From assembly GCA_000151295.1 (NCBI GenBank), contig GG745356.1, forward strand, positions 487,361-551,360: 64,000 bases of DNA. The letters run 5' to 3'. This document shows positions 35,419-46,797 of this stretch, in pieces. The notes under the pieces were generated by a model. The model was not told the origin of the DNA and ran no database searches. It saw only the letters and a list, made by a program, of their open reading frames with translations. Both the position numbers and the translations under genes were made by a program. This DNA is from Allomyces macrogynus ATCC 38327 (taxonomy: Eukaryota; Blastocladiomycota; Blastocladiomycetes; Blastocladiales; Blastocladiaceae). Every line of letters starts with the position of its first letter. Positions within the stretch are counted from its first letter, which is position 1.

Positions 35419-35962
35419 TCAATGGGACCCGTGCAGCTCCCCACGGACCCACTCGTCGGTCAAATCCTCGGCGTCGCGCAGCTCGAGCATCTTGCCGCGC
35501 GTACCCGCCGCGTCGGCGACGGTCGCGATCGACGCCGAGTAGATCATTTTCCAGTCGGGGCGTGCGCTGTCCACCACAGAGCCAGTGGTCAGGACCGGAA
35601 AAAGTGGTGGAGAAGATAAAGAGAGACGTACGCTTCGGGCGAGTAAAACATGAGCACGAGCGGGTACGTGACGCGGCCGTCGTTGAGCTCGAGCACGTAC
35701 GACAGCAGCACGTACCGCGGCGCCGAGTCCGGCAGCTCGTCGGAAATATCTTCGAGCGTCGCGTCGTCGAGCGTCGTGTCGTGCTCGATGGTCAGGTTCT
35801 GCACGTCAATCTTGACTATATGGAGGGAGAGCGTCAGCACGGGTGTCTGGAGGAGGACAGCAGGGGAAGGGGCGTACGGATCAGCGCCGCGACATTCTTC
35901 TCCCTGCGGAACCGGAACTTCTTGAGCAGCGGCAGAACGTCGGGCGAGATGGTGGCCGACAT
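35419..35962 (-). CDS. Glia maturation factor homologue (ADF-H domain, Arp2/3 debranching)
   Basis: Exons 35878-35962, 35632-35815 and 35419-35566 encode about 138 residues, the family length. The order is MSATISPDVLPLLKKFRFRR, KIDVQNLTIEHD, DELPDSAPRYVLLSYVLELN, DGRVTYPLVLMFYSPEA, DWKMIYSASIATVADAAGT and the C-terminal LRDAEDLTDEWVRGEL. GMF/Aim7 proteins share the cofilin fold but bind Arp2/3 complex rather than actin, prune actin branches and inhibit nucleation. The ELxDAEDLTDEW ending separates it from cofilin and coactosin. Confidence 0.93.
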
Positions 35963-36571
35963 GGTGCGGGGAGTTAGCGGCCGTGAGGAGGGGACGGCGA
36001 GGAGGACGGCGAGCGTGCAGCAGAGTGACTGACGGGTAAGTGATGCGCGACGCGTCGTGTTGGTGGCGCTGGACTTGGCATGCCCGGCCAAGCCATGCCA
36101 AGGTCGCCGCGATGCCGGCTGATGCCGGCGAATGGAAACGTCGTACTGCGTCGTTGCGCCCGAGAACGTCCAAGGTCAAGGGCAAGGATAAGGATGTTGG
36201 CGGAGACTGGAGCGGAATACATGGCCGCGCGACATGCAAATGGAAGCACGGGTGCACGGTTGCAAAACCGACCAGAGTGGTGCATGCTGCGTTCGTGGCC
36301 GTCGCCGGCCTCTCCGGGCCAGCGCCTTTGCGACAGGACGCGATTGAGGTTAGGCCCAGTTCTTCGATACATTGCAGCGGGCATGGCACAAATTGCCGAA
36401 GTTCACTCCCGACTTTCCGCTGATACTTGGGGCCGAACTCGCACAATTTCCGGCGGCGGTTCTTCGTCGCATTGATTGTGCTTCGTTCCAGCATCCGCGC
36501 TTGCCCGCGCTGCCATGGACGCACGACGCGCAGGCGGCCGCGTATTCGTTCTTGGGCGACCTATCATCGAC
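35963..36571. other. Divergent promoter region between GMF and TPR genes
   Basis: Frames such as 36372 onward run in phase into the TPR gene and may include its true start. No separate gene is supported. Confidence 0.35.
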
Positions 36572-38241
36572 AATGTCGCATCTCGAGGAAGCGCAGCGGT
36601 TGTTGCGGATCGACGGGGCCGAGTCAGCGTATCTCGATCTGCGTAATTCCACGCTTGCTTATACGCTCGCCATTCAGGCCAAGACAGTTGCTGCTGCTCG
36701 ATCGAGTCAAGTACCCGACCTTCCGCGTCGCGGTCATGGTTCAAACGTATGCTGTGCGATTGCTCTCCCTCGCTCTCCAACGGCACGTGCGCCTGATCAC
36801 GTCGCGTCTCCATAGCGCCATGTGTCTTCTCGACCTGGGCGACTTTTCCGCTGCCCTTCCTATGTTCCAGTCGCTCGCCGAGCAGCACCCGGTCGCCGAC
36901 TTTTTCGTCTTGTGCGCGCGCATGCACCTGCATTTCGGCCAATGGCCGCGCTCTACATTCAGGTGCGGCGGGCCAAGGAGCTCGATCCGGACCACCCTGG
37001 CTTGCCCCCGCTGCTGCAGGCGATTGAAGCCAAGGCCCTCCATTACAAGCGTGAAGCTGCACGGTTGACACACCAGCGCCATTTTGCCGCGGCCATTGAG
37101 GTCTTGCAGCACGGCCCGAGATCGCGCCAGTCGACGAGGATCTCCTGTATTTGAAGTGCGTGGTCTCGATTTCGGCCCGCAAGCGTGGAACTTCACTAAC
37201 GCGCTTGCGGTTATGTTTGGTAGGGCTGACGCGCTGCTCTCCATGGGCCAGGCTCAACAACTGCTCCAGTTTCTCGGCTCGCGCCCGGCACCCATGCGTG
37301 ACGACGCCAAGTTCCACCAATTGCACATCGGTGCCTTGGAAATGTTCGCCATGCTCAACAGGTTCGTCTCGGCGACGCACTTCACGTACTCCTCGCCCAC
37401 TGACTTTATTCGCAACGTCCGACAGGAACAACCAAGAGTATGCCCGCGCGCTCGAACTCGTCGACCAACTCCGCGCCCTCCGTCGCGCTCCACTCGTGCA
37501 GGATCACCTCTGGCGCGGCGAGTTGCTCGCCCTGCTCGGGATCAAGACGCACGACGACGCCATTCGCGACCTGCAAACGTACTACACCATGGTCGCTGCG
37601 AACCCGACACTCGTCGACGATCCCATGGCCGCGCACGCGGCGCTGTGTCAGCTGTACTTGGGCAAGGCCACGGACGCGGCGGTGCGCAAAGATTGGCGCG
37701 TGGCGATCAGAGCGCTCGATCAGGTACGGACACGCTTGGTTCTGTTTTGGCCGTCGACACGACACTGATTCATATTGCGTCGTAGGCGCTTGAGGTATCG
37801 TGGCCACCCACACCAATTACCGCCGGCCACACCGGCGACAATGACGACGACGACAACCGCCCGCCGCCCCCGCTCACGCCGCTCCCTCCCGCGGGCCCGG
37901 TGCCGACATGGGCGCGTGCGCTCCCGGACATGGCGCAGGCGCCGCGGCTCCATCATCTCCGCGCGCACGCGTACGCTGCCGTCGCGGATACGCATCGCGC
38001 GATCGACGCCGTGCGTATGGCACTGCGACTCCGACCGGAGATGCTCGATGCCAAGCAACTGTTTCTCGAACTCACGCACGACCAGGAGGCGTTGGCGGGA
38101 CTCGCTGTGTCGCAGAACGACCGGTTGCCGACGATGCCGCAAAAAGTTGGCGTGAAAGTGACGCAGTTGGAGGCGCCCAAAGCGCCAGAGGTGGGGAAGA
38201 AGGGGAAGCTGCGGGAGCGGGCGGGTGTGCGGAGTGGGTAA
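36572..38241 (+). CDS. Tetratricopeptide-repeat protein
   Basis: Several exons in different frames encode helical repeat sequence. MSHLEEAQRLLRIDGAESAY comes first, then SAMCLLDLGDFSAALPMFQS, LYIQVRRAKELDPDHPGLPP, HFAAAIEVLQHG, EYARALELVDQLRAL, AALCQLYLGKATDAAVRKDW and HLRAHAYAAVADTHRAIDAV. Most have the small/large residue pattern of TPR units (W/L-x3-G/A-x2-Y). A Pro/Asp-rich insert (near 37810-37900) splits the last units. The end KVGVKVTQLEAPKAPEVGKK is basic. TPR arrays bind protein partners; no other domain (J, kinase, phosphatase) is visible, so the role is open. Start and several splice sites are uncertain; 36572 is the first in-frame ATG next to clear repeat sequence. Confidence 0.65.
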
Positions 38242-38438
38242 CGCGAGTCGATCCGAGGTGGAGGTGCTGGACTGGAGGAGTCTTGGACATAGAGTAAGAA
38301 ATGCCTGCGGGTTTGATTCACTTCTGCCTTTTGGCGACAGAAAACAGTACACGGTTCAAATATTCCCACATTACCCAAAACTGAACGGGCAACGAGACAC
38401 AAAACCCGGCAAAACGGCACTACCGATGATTCAACGCA

Positions 38439-40472
38439 TCACGGCCGTGACCGCGTCGGGAACACTAAACTCTGGCACCGCGACAACGTCGACGTCGCCC
38501 TCGCCATGGTCGCGGCACTCAGCGCGGGCGTGTTCCCACCAACGTCGCTCGCGTCTCCACCGCCCTCCCATTCGTCCTCGTCGAGCAGAGCCGCCATATC
38601 GCGGACTAGCGCATGCAGCACGGCATCTTCGGGCCGTGGCGCGAGAACACTAAGCGGGAACATACCTTCCCGCTCGTCGCCGCATCGCCCAAGCCCCCAC
38701 CCGTCCTCGAACAGCCGCGTGACCGTGACCCACGCGCCCGCATCGACCGACAACTCGTCGGCGCGCGTCGCCTCAAAAGACGTCAGGACACGTCGCGGTC
38801 CGCTCAGCGACGGGCCCGCCGGGTTACCCGCAGCTGCCGCACGCCACTGACGGAGGTAGTGCGGGAGCACGGGTGTGTCGGCGGGTGGAGGCGGTGGTAC
38901 GGGCGGCGAAGCGCGCGCGATCGTGCCTGGCGGGAGCTCGAGATCGACGGCCGGCGGCGACGACACGGCGGGTCGCGGAGCCGGAGCCCAGAACGTCGCT
39001 AACGTCTGCGGCGGTGGCGCGTACTCAAACTCGGTCGGCATGGGTCCGGGCGGTGGAGGAGCCGCTGCCCATCCCGACGTGACGGGTGGGAGCGGTGGTG
39101 CGACCCAGGCTGTTGAGACTGGCGGCGGCTGTCCAGTCCACCCGGTCGAGACCGGCGGTGGTGGCGGGATGGGCGATGATCCGACGGGGGACGCGTAGTA
39201 AGTGCCCGGTGGCGGCGCGTACGGCCCGATCGTGACGCGCAATGACGGGCCAGGCCTTGCCGTAGACCACGGTCCCGAAGCGGGCGGCGCCGGCGACGGC
39301 ACCCGCCACCCGTGCATGCTGGCAGCCATGTCTACGGACGGGGTACCCGTGCCACGGACTTGGTGGACCCATAGTTGCAACCGGAGCGCTTGGTTGCTGC
39401 TGCAGCTGCAATCCCGGGAGCGGGCTTCACGGACCGTGCGTGCTGCAGCGAGGCGTGCGGTGACGGAGCCGTGACGAGCGAAATGGGTCCCGCCGACCTT
39501 GCCGATGACGAGAGCGACGGCTGCGCAGACCCGGCACCGTGTCCGATGAGCTGTGGCGCTGGTGCGGCGGCACCGATGTACGGGCGAGGCTCCCACGACG
39601 GCCGACTCGGTCCAGCAGATCGTGACGGCGAGTCGAATGCGGACGTTGGCGTAGGTGTGCGGCGCACGGCTGCAGCGCTTGGCGGTGGTCCCGGCATTCC
39701 GCGCAAAGAGCCCATGGACGGCGACGACCGCACCGTGCCATGCAACGTCGTTCCCTGCAGCGTGGTCGCGGGGGTTCCTGGACGTAACTGCGCCAGTTCG
39801 TCGTTGGCACTCGACCGTGTTGCCGGTGCCGCGGTTGCAGCCACCTCCTTTTTCGCGATTTTCCGATTCCTCCTGCGACGGCCGCACATGGCGACGGCAA
39901 TGACTGTCAGGAAGATGACGAAAGCCGCAATACCGCCGCCAATCGCATAGATGACGGGCCACGTAAGCCCAAACCATCCCACGTTGTTGTTGACGGGATA
40001 ATGCATGCCGATCGTCGCGCAAGTGCCAGCAGCCGCTGTCCACCCGCGCCAGTCGCCGTACGACTGCTTGTTGCAGTAGAGTGCCGTCGCGTCGGTCGGC
40101 GAGAGCTGGATGCCGTTTTCAAAGTACCGGCCCTGTGCGTCGGGAATCGGACCACAGTACCCGGCAAACGAGCAGCACTACAGATCAGAGCCAGCGTCAA
40201 GCGGTCAGACTTTGCCTTCAACGTATCAGCATGCGCCACAGACAAGAGATCCGCACTTGGTCCATCATACACGTCGAGTTTGGGTTCCGCGGACCGCACT
40301 CGGGCGCGCCGAGAGGGCTGCGGATCATATGGCCTGGCTCAGGCAGGCCCGCGGCATTGCACTTGGTGTCGCGGAACGCCAGCTCGGCCGCTGTCTGAGC
40401 TGCTTCGAGTCCACCGGCCATGGTTCGGTGCAGGTCGACGAGAGTCCAGTGGTGCAGGAACAGCAGCTGCAA
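38439..40472 (-). CDS. Fus1-like protein: Cys-rich ectodomain, one TM helix, Pro-rich region, SH3 domain
   Basis: The N-terminal exon contains CNAAGLPEP and GAPECGPRNPNSTCMMDQ. An intron (about 40176-40249) ends in TGTAG, and CCSFAGYCGPIPDAQGRYF follows. These cysteines precede a single TM helix (WPVIYAIGGGIAAFVIFLTV) and a basic stop-transfer CGRRRRNRK. The cytosolic part is Ser/Pro-rich. A frame change near 39330-39540, presumably an intron I could not place, leads to a Pro-rich region (PPPPVSTGW repeats). An SH3 domain follows: VLTSFEATRADELSV, then VTRLFEDGWGLGRC and EGMFPLSVLAP. Architecture recalls yeast Fus1/Sho1-type plasma-membrane scaffolds. The signal peptide and first exon are not resolved. 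Confidence 0.68.
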
Positions 40473-41639
40473 GAAGTTACGGCGAGATCAAGTACGTATT
40501 GCGATTGTAGTTGGTCCACTATCACGTTGCTGCACCGTGCTCAAGTCGGAGCACATGCGCTAGGAGAGCGTCGTTGACAGCGAGGTTCGACCGAACAATG
40601 TCAAAGAACCGGGGCCCGAGCACGGGGAGGGTGGCGTCGCGTTTGGTCGGCTGGTTGTCGGTGGGCAAGTCGCAGCGTGAAGCGACAGATACACGTCGAC
40701 AGGGAGCGCCACTTGAGCGGCAGCGTGGTCAACGTGGACCACTTGTGAGCGGATAAAAATGCACGTCGATCAGATTTGGCGCTGTCAAACGAGCAACGGG
40801 CCGAGTTCCTCTGCGAGCTGCGTCGTCGAGACTCGCTGGATGCTTGCGATGCGAATGCTCGCGGGTGGAAAGTGTCGGCGCGGCGAGCGGCACTCCACTT
40901 GCTGGTTTACGGATTGCACAGAGCTTGAACGAGAGAGCCGGGATGGTTCGCGAGCCCCAGTGGGGATGCTGGTCCACAACAGCTTGCTTTCACTTCCATC
41001 GCTCGTGCCATTCGGCGGCGCCATTCTTGCACGTTTGCCGTCATCTTGCGAGCAGTTGGACCAGGCTTGAACAGGCTTTTCCCCAAGTAAATGTCGGGCC
41101 ATTGAACGGATGGAGCGTTTCGAACAAGTGGCCAAATCAGCTTTGGCCAGGTGAGCTGCCAGTTTGGGCTTGTCTGCCCATGTCATCTCCATTCCAGAAC
41201 GAAGGACACGAGCCCACATGGCGACCGGCAATCTGACCGAGCCACGAGCAAAGAACCCTGAAAAGATTGAGATTCATTGTCATGAAGCGGGAAAGACCTT
41301 TTGGCGCCAGCGATAGTCGTCAAGGGATTGTGCACGCCCATGGACACAAGGTCCAAGGAAACAAACACTAGCCAAAAGAAACGCGCATGTGCTGGAGATT
41401 CCTGAAGATGCAATGTTTACACGGCAAACGATTGAGGAGATGGCCAGAGCTGCCACGTATGTTTGGGTTCAGCGCTGAAGACAGCGCACATGTTCCATCT
41501 GCCGCCACAGCAATCAGGATGTGTTTGGTATGGCCATCACAAAGCACCACGCTGGTTGGTGGGATGCCAATCATGCAGACAAAGAGCTGGTGGCCTTGAC
41601 CATCACTCGGCCTGGGTCGCCCATGCTGACAAGTCCAGA
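40473..41639. other. Region with possible unassigned minus-strand exons
   Basis: On the minus strand 40560-40690 reads LPVLGPRFFDIVRSNLAVND followed by ALLAHVLRLEHGAAT, which looks coding. About 40770-40900 gives SIRIASIQRVSTTQLAEELG. I cannot join these into a gene. They may be a fragment of the LRR family that lies just downstream on the same strand, or the true 5' part of the gene at 38439. Confidence 0.35.
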
Positions 41640-43379
41640 AATCCACCACTCTTTGGCAAGTTCGTCTTTTCAGCTGTCTTGGATCACACAGCTGCAGCGA
41701 CCAACTGGTGCATCAAGCAGGAGCGCTAATCCCGGATTTTTAAGATTGCACCCAATCAGGTCCACGAAATGTAGGCCTGAATGCAAGTTTGCTGCAAGCA
41801 TGTTGACAGATGTGGCTTTGGAGAGTTCAGCAAAGTTGAGCTGCTGGAGCACAGTGAGCTGTGGGAGTACAATATTAACGTTTAGAAACCAACGTTCAAA
41901 AGGTCAGTGCCACACAGAACAAGCTTGCAAAGGTGCACAAGGATGGCAAGTCCTGGTGCAAGAACAACCATGCCCACATTGCCAAACTGGATGTTGCCCA
42001 GATTGAGCATGACCAGGTGGACAAGGCGTGCAAGAGCAAGGCGTGCAAGAGCGTGTTGCAAGAGCAGCAACATTTGACGCTCCCAACACAGCCCAGCTGA
42101 GGTCCAACTCTGTTAACGCGTGAAAATGCCCCAAGGCCATGGCTCAGCAGAGGTCAGCCCCAGACCCTGTGAAAGAGGAACAGTTCAGGCTCATTGTGCT
42201 CATGACAAGGAGAGCACCAATGTCAATGACAGCTCCAAGCATGAGATGCACGTTCAGTGGAGCCATATCAAGGCACAAGTGGTGCAACCCTGGTGAGTGC
42301 CACACGAGAAACTGTGCAAACTGAATGCAAGGGTGGGTCGAGTCCCAGTGGGTATGCAGCAAAGTAAGCTTGTGTAAACGAATGGCTGGATTAGCAACTA
42401 GCGCATCAAGGAATGAGTCGAAAACAGCCATGTGCCAGACCCAATCATCCAAAGGGTGTGGTACAAGCATCAGAACTTCAAGCCAAGGGAGAAGACAGAT
42501 GTCATGGATGATCCCATCTGTTGCAGTAATCATTGGCAACTCGTTCATGTCTGAGAAACGCACAATGAGTTCATGAATCTGTAGTGGCAGGTTGTAGAGG
42601 AACAGGCCAAACATTGTGTTCATATCGACAAGCTCTTTTGAATATGAGCAGTTCAAAATGAGTGTCACAGGCGATGAACATGAACGGACAAGTTCAACAG
42701 CAATCGGGACAAGACCAGGGTGGAGAGCAACAGTCATGTCCAGCCACAACAGTGTGTACAACTGCTGCATGCAGGTGTGACATGGAATGTGAGCTCTTCA
42801 AGAGTGGATGGCAAACCAAAATGCATGATCGCCAGCGAGTCAGCAAGGTACAATTCCACATTGATGGGCTTCAGTAATTCGACAATCAGCACGCAAAGAC
42901 GAGATGGTGTATTGTGTAAACTAGCTGGCTGAGCACCACATTGAGAATGAGCACAATGTCAGGGTTGAACACAAGCTCAAGCAACTCAAGTTTGGCACGC
43001 CCAAATCTGTTTGGCCATGATCACAGCTAAGTCTGGCTTGACTGACACCTTGATCAACAACAGTGTCAAAACAAATTCCGGATCCCCGATACCGCATGGC
43101 AGCGACGCGTTCGCACCCATGGGCCAAGTGACATCGAGTTTCTCCACCCCTGTGGCACTGACTGCCAGGTCTGAACACTGTGCACCAAAAACCAATGCAT
43201 TGGGTGCAACGAGATGGGTCCAATGGTTTCAATGGGCAGCACGAGATACGCCCAGCCATCGAGAGATGTATCAACACCTTGCAGCCAGTGCCGATTCCAC
43301 AACAGCACGTTCGTGATGAGGTATGCGTGTCCCGCCCATCTTTCAAACCTAAAAAAAATCCATTCCACTCGGCCTCCAC
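41640..43379 (-). pseudogene. CpG-depleted leucine-rich-repeat pseudogene
   Basis: Readable in pieces over at least three frames on the minus strand: DLAVSATGVEKLDVTW, LQIHELIVRFSDMNELPM, LPWLEVLMLVPHPLDD, HKLTLLHTHWDST, ALTELDLSWAVLGASNVAAL, VMLNLGNIQFGNVGMVVLAP, LHFVDLIGCNL and the end LLDAPVGRC. The last matches LLNAPVGRY in the LRR gene at 63560-64000, and VVLAPGLAILVHLCKL matches its TLAPALATLVRLCTL. Repeats of L-x2-L-x-L show an LRR fold. Stops and frame changes break it throughout. From about 41.6 to 43.0 kb the DNA is poor in CpG and rich in TpG/CpA, unlike the intact relative. Confidence 0.7.
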
Positions 43380-43394
43380 AACGCCCCAGGACGC

Positions 43395-45305
43395 CTAGTC
43401 CCACAGCTTGATCGTGCCATCCCACGAGCACGTCAAGACCTTGCTCGTCTCATGCGGCAGCCACTCGCACCCCATGACGACCTGGTCGTGCGCCTTGTGC
43501 TTCCTACAAGAAAGGTCGAAGTGCCAGTTAGTTACGGTGCTCCTCTCTCCGGCTAGAACCGCAAAACAATCCGTACTTAAGCAACTTGCACGTCTTGAAG
43601 TCCCAGTAGAACATGGATCCGGTCGAGTCGCCGCTCATGAGGAACCGCGAGTCGGGGCTGAACCCGAGCTCGCACGCGTAGCCCGCGACGAGGTGGCCGC
43701 GGAAGCTCTTTTTGCGGTTGAGCCGGAACTTGTCGGTGACGGCGTAGAGCATGATTTGGTTGTCGAGCGACTGGCACGCGAGCCACTTTTCTGTTGTACG
43801 GGGGAAGAGCAAATCAAACCGGTCAGTTGGTGGTGATGGTGCCGCGCGAATCAACGTCAAGCGCATCCGGGAAAACGTACTGTTAGGCGAGAGCGAGACG
43901 GCGGGCATACTGTGCATGTGCGGTTCGGCAATGTACTTGATGACGACGGGAATATCAAACTCCCACGCGCGCAGACTCTTGTCGTCGGACGTGGTCACAA
44001 ACCGGCGATTGTCGTCGACAAACGTGATCGTGTTCACGGGCCCGAGATGCTGGTCGTACTCTTGCACAATCTCGCCCGACCGCACGTCAAACTGGTAAAT
44101 CTTCTTGTCCTGCTGGCCCGTCAGGAAAATATGCTGCTTGTCCGGGTCCGGGTTGAACGTGACGCACTGCGGGACTTTGCCCGTCGTGAAGGCGCCCAAA
44201 CACTTGCCCGTTTCCGTGTCCCACAGTTTCAGGTACCGGTCGTAGCTCGCCGACAAGAACTGCGTGCCGTCGTTATTAAACGCGATATCGCGCACGCCCT
44301 TGTTGTGCCCGAGAAACGTGCGCAGCACGCGCCGGTCGTTATACACGTCCCACAACTTGACTTTGCCGTCCATCGACGCCGACAGGAACAGATGGCCCGT
44401 CTTGGGCAGCACGCGAATCGCATTGACCCCCTTGGTGTGCCCGCGGTATGTGAACAGACACCGTTTCGGCAAAAAGCACTCTTGCTCGCCCGGTTCACCA
44501 AACAAGTCGACGCCGTCGACTGTCGGTGCCGCCATATACGTGCGCCCAATGTAATTGCGCTCGTTCTTGCCGTGGAAAATCGAAGTTTCAGCGCCCGGCG
44601 TGATCAGGCGCGATTTCGGGTTCGATGACGGGACCGACGCACTCGACGTCGGATCAATCTCGTCGGGCGCATCCAAGTCGTCGTCGGCAGCGGCATCGAT
44701 TCCACGACCGGGCTCGTCGTCGTCGTCGTCGAACCCGCCCCACGGACCGCGGTAGGCGTTCTCGCCGTCGAGGACCGCCGCGTCGCCGAGGGCCTTGCGC
44801 TTGCGCTTGATCGCGGGCGCGGCCACGGTCGACGGGTCAATGTAGGCCACGCCCGAGGCAATGTCGTGCTGCACGACTTGGCGCTGCGCTTGCCGCACTT
44901 GCGCCGCGTGGAACATGCGCATCTGTGTGCGGAACTGGTGGTCGTCGACGACGTATTCCTCGGCTTTCCCGACGTCGACGGCCTGAACGTGCGTGAACGG
45001 GTTCGCGGGGCCGACGACGGGTTGCGCAAGCGCGGCGTAGGGGACGTTGTGCACGAGTGCCGTCGACGTGCTGGCGTGCAAGTCGTACAGGGCTACTTGG
45101 CTCTATTGGTTGGTCGTTCATTTGGTTGATCATCAGCGAATTGAACAGGGTCGTCGTCGTCGTCGTGATTGAAGAGGCTGCTCACCTGGACGCCGGGCAC
45201 GTCCGGGGCCGAATTGAGGCCCTCGAGCCGGGGTTTCTTTATGCTGGGCGCTTCATTTTCAGATTGCTCCGACTCGGAGTTGTATTGGGCGAGCAGTTTG
45301 GACAT
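43395..45305 (-). CDS. PRP17: Pre-mRNA splicing factor Prp17/CDC40 (WD40)
   Basis: Exon 1 starts [20 protein letters not shown] at 45305. The long exon (about 45081-43867) has [12 protein letters not shown] and [12 protein letters not shown], then [15 protein letters not shown], the family-specific [20 protein letters not shown], and WD units ending [30 protein letters not shown] and [10 protein letters not shown]. Later exons carry [40 protein letters not shown] and finally [15 protein letters not shown]. Prp17 stabilises the second-step spliceosome. The first intron lies after GVQ near 45180 and its exact 3' end is not settled. The gene tail-gates the LRR pseudogene: only 15 bases separate them. 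Confidence 0.94.
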
Positions 45306-45533
45306 GGTCGAGGTGTCGATTTTACAAGAGGAGCAAGTTGAACATGATCATTGTTCAGAGATCGATTTCGGCCACGTTGATTTGACTTGGATCCACGTCA
45401 GACCTTCCCCCAAAGAGCGACCCGAACTTGTGCGCACTCGCAGACGGGACCTGACCGCATTGCGAGTAGAAGCGCCAAACGCCGACCGCCGGATAAATAG
45501 TGTCTGTTACAAACATCACCGTCCCAAAGAGCG

Positions 45534-46480
45534 TCAATGATCGCTGGCGTTCTCATCCTCGTCCTCTTCTGCGTCCTCAAACTGCGCCGCGGCCGCGTCG
45601 GCCATGGCCTCGAATCGCGCCCGGTTGGCCGCGCCCTCGGGCGACAGGTCATCGAAAGTCATGTCGTCGATATTATCGGCCGTGAAGAAGCCTACACAGG
45701 ACAGTTATCACGGCGGTGAGTGGTCGTGCCAGGTGCTGGTCGGCGCGGGATGAAATTACATACCGTCACCGCCACCCATTAACGCGGCCATCATCCCGTT
45801 CTCGTCCTCCTCTTCGTCCACGGGATCCGGGTGCATGGAGGCGCACATGGACAGGTCAGAGAAGAGAGAGTCCACTAGAAATGGAGCCGTCAGTCCAAGT
45901 CCTCATCAAATCACTCGCGGCAGCGTAACATACGATGCTCCGGGTCCTCGGGCTTGATCCACAGCTCGGAAAACTCATTGTCTTCCTCCTGCTCGTCCTC
46001 CTCTTGGTCATTGGCACTCTCCACCACTTGTCCACCCGCCGCGCGCCACGCAGCTCCAATCAGCGCGTTCAGACTAACCCCAAGCTGGCAATAAATGGCA
46101 CGCTCGGACCCGCCCTGGACCGCGTGCATGGCAATCACGCGGTACGCGAGCACAATCCCAGGCCCTTCGTTCGGCACAAAGTAGAGTCGTGGGTTGGTCA
46201 CGGACAATGTGCCGTTGAGTGTCGCGTCGCGAGCGAGAGCTGGCGCAAACGTGATCGAAACAGGCCCTTGCCATTGCAGAATGGCCTGCGTTGCCGGGTC
46301 GACGGCAGCATCTGTTGCCGACAGCGGGAGGAATGGCGGAAGCGCGACGGGTGGCGACAGGACGGATGCGAGCGGCTCCAAGTTGGGGTCGGCGGCCACG
46401 TCGTCGCGAGCGAGGTTGGCGTCGGCTGCATCCCGTGGGCGCTTGCGGTCGTTGGTGGTTGAGCTGTTGGTCGAGTCCAT
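45534..46480 (-). CDS. pICln (methylosome/SMN-pathway Sm assembly chaperone)
   Basis: Exons 45934-46480, 45764-45874 and 45534-45691. The PH-like domain holds LNGTLSVTNPRLYFVPNEGP, GIVLAYRVIAMHAVQGG, AIYCQLGVSL and then FSELWIKPEDPEH. Next are LFSDLSMCASMHPDPVDEEE, MMAALMGG and FFTADNIDDMTFDDLSPEGA, matching the acidic C-terminal half of pICln, which ends with a helix (RFEAMADAAAAQFED). pICln holds Sm proteins as a closed intermediate and presents them to PRMT5 for arginine methylation before snRNP assembly. A G-run (about 46507-46522) lies within 40 bases upstream of the start and reads poly(C) on the coding strand. Confidence 0.88.
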
Positions 46481-46797
46481 GGTGAAGGGTTGCAGAGCAG
46501 CAAGGAGGGGGGGGGGGGGGGTTCGTCGAGGAGGTTGATGCGAGCGCCCGTCCGTCCGGTTGACGAAAGCAAAAGGTGGAGTGATCTGGTCAAGATCTCA
46601 GGATCACTTGTCTAAAAAAGACGGCGTGTCTGTCACGAGATGCACGTGTGCGGTCGCAAAACGTCCCGCGTCTCGCACGGCTTCTCCAGCTTGTTCTGTC
46701 TGCACAAGCTGCTCGCGGCAACATTGCGTCGCCAGTCCCTTCAGCACCCTCTGTCGCGCGACTCTGGCCGCCCAGCCTGCTTCAAGAAACCGCAATC

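Noticed and set aside
38439..40043. 534-codon minus frame taken as a single exon
   Set aside because: Only its C-terminal half (Pro-rich and SH3) looks real; the first half is a shadow of the TM/Ser-Pro frame, so an intron is needed.
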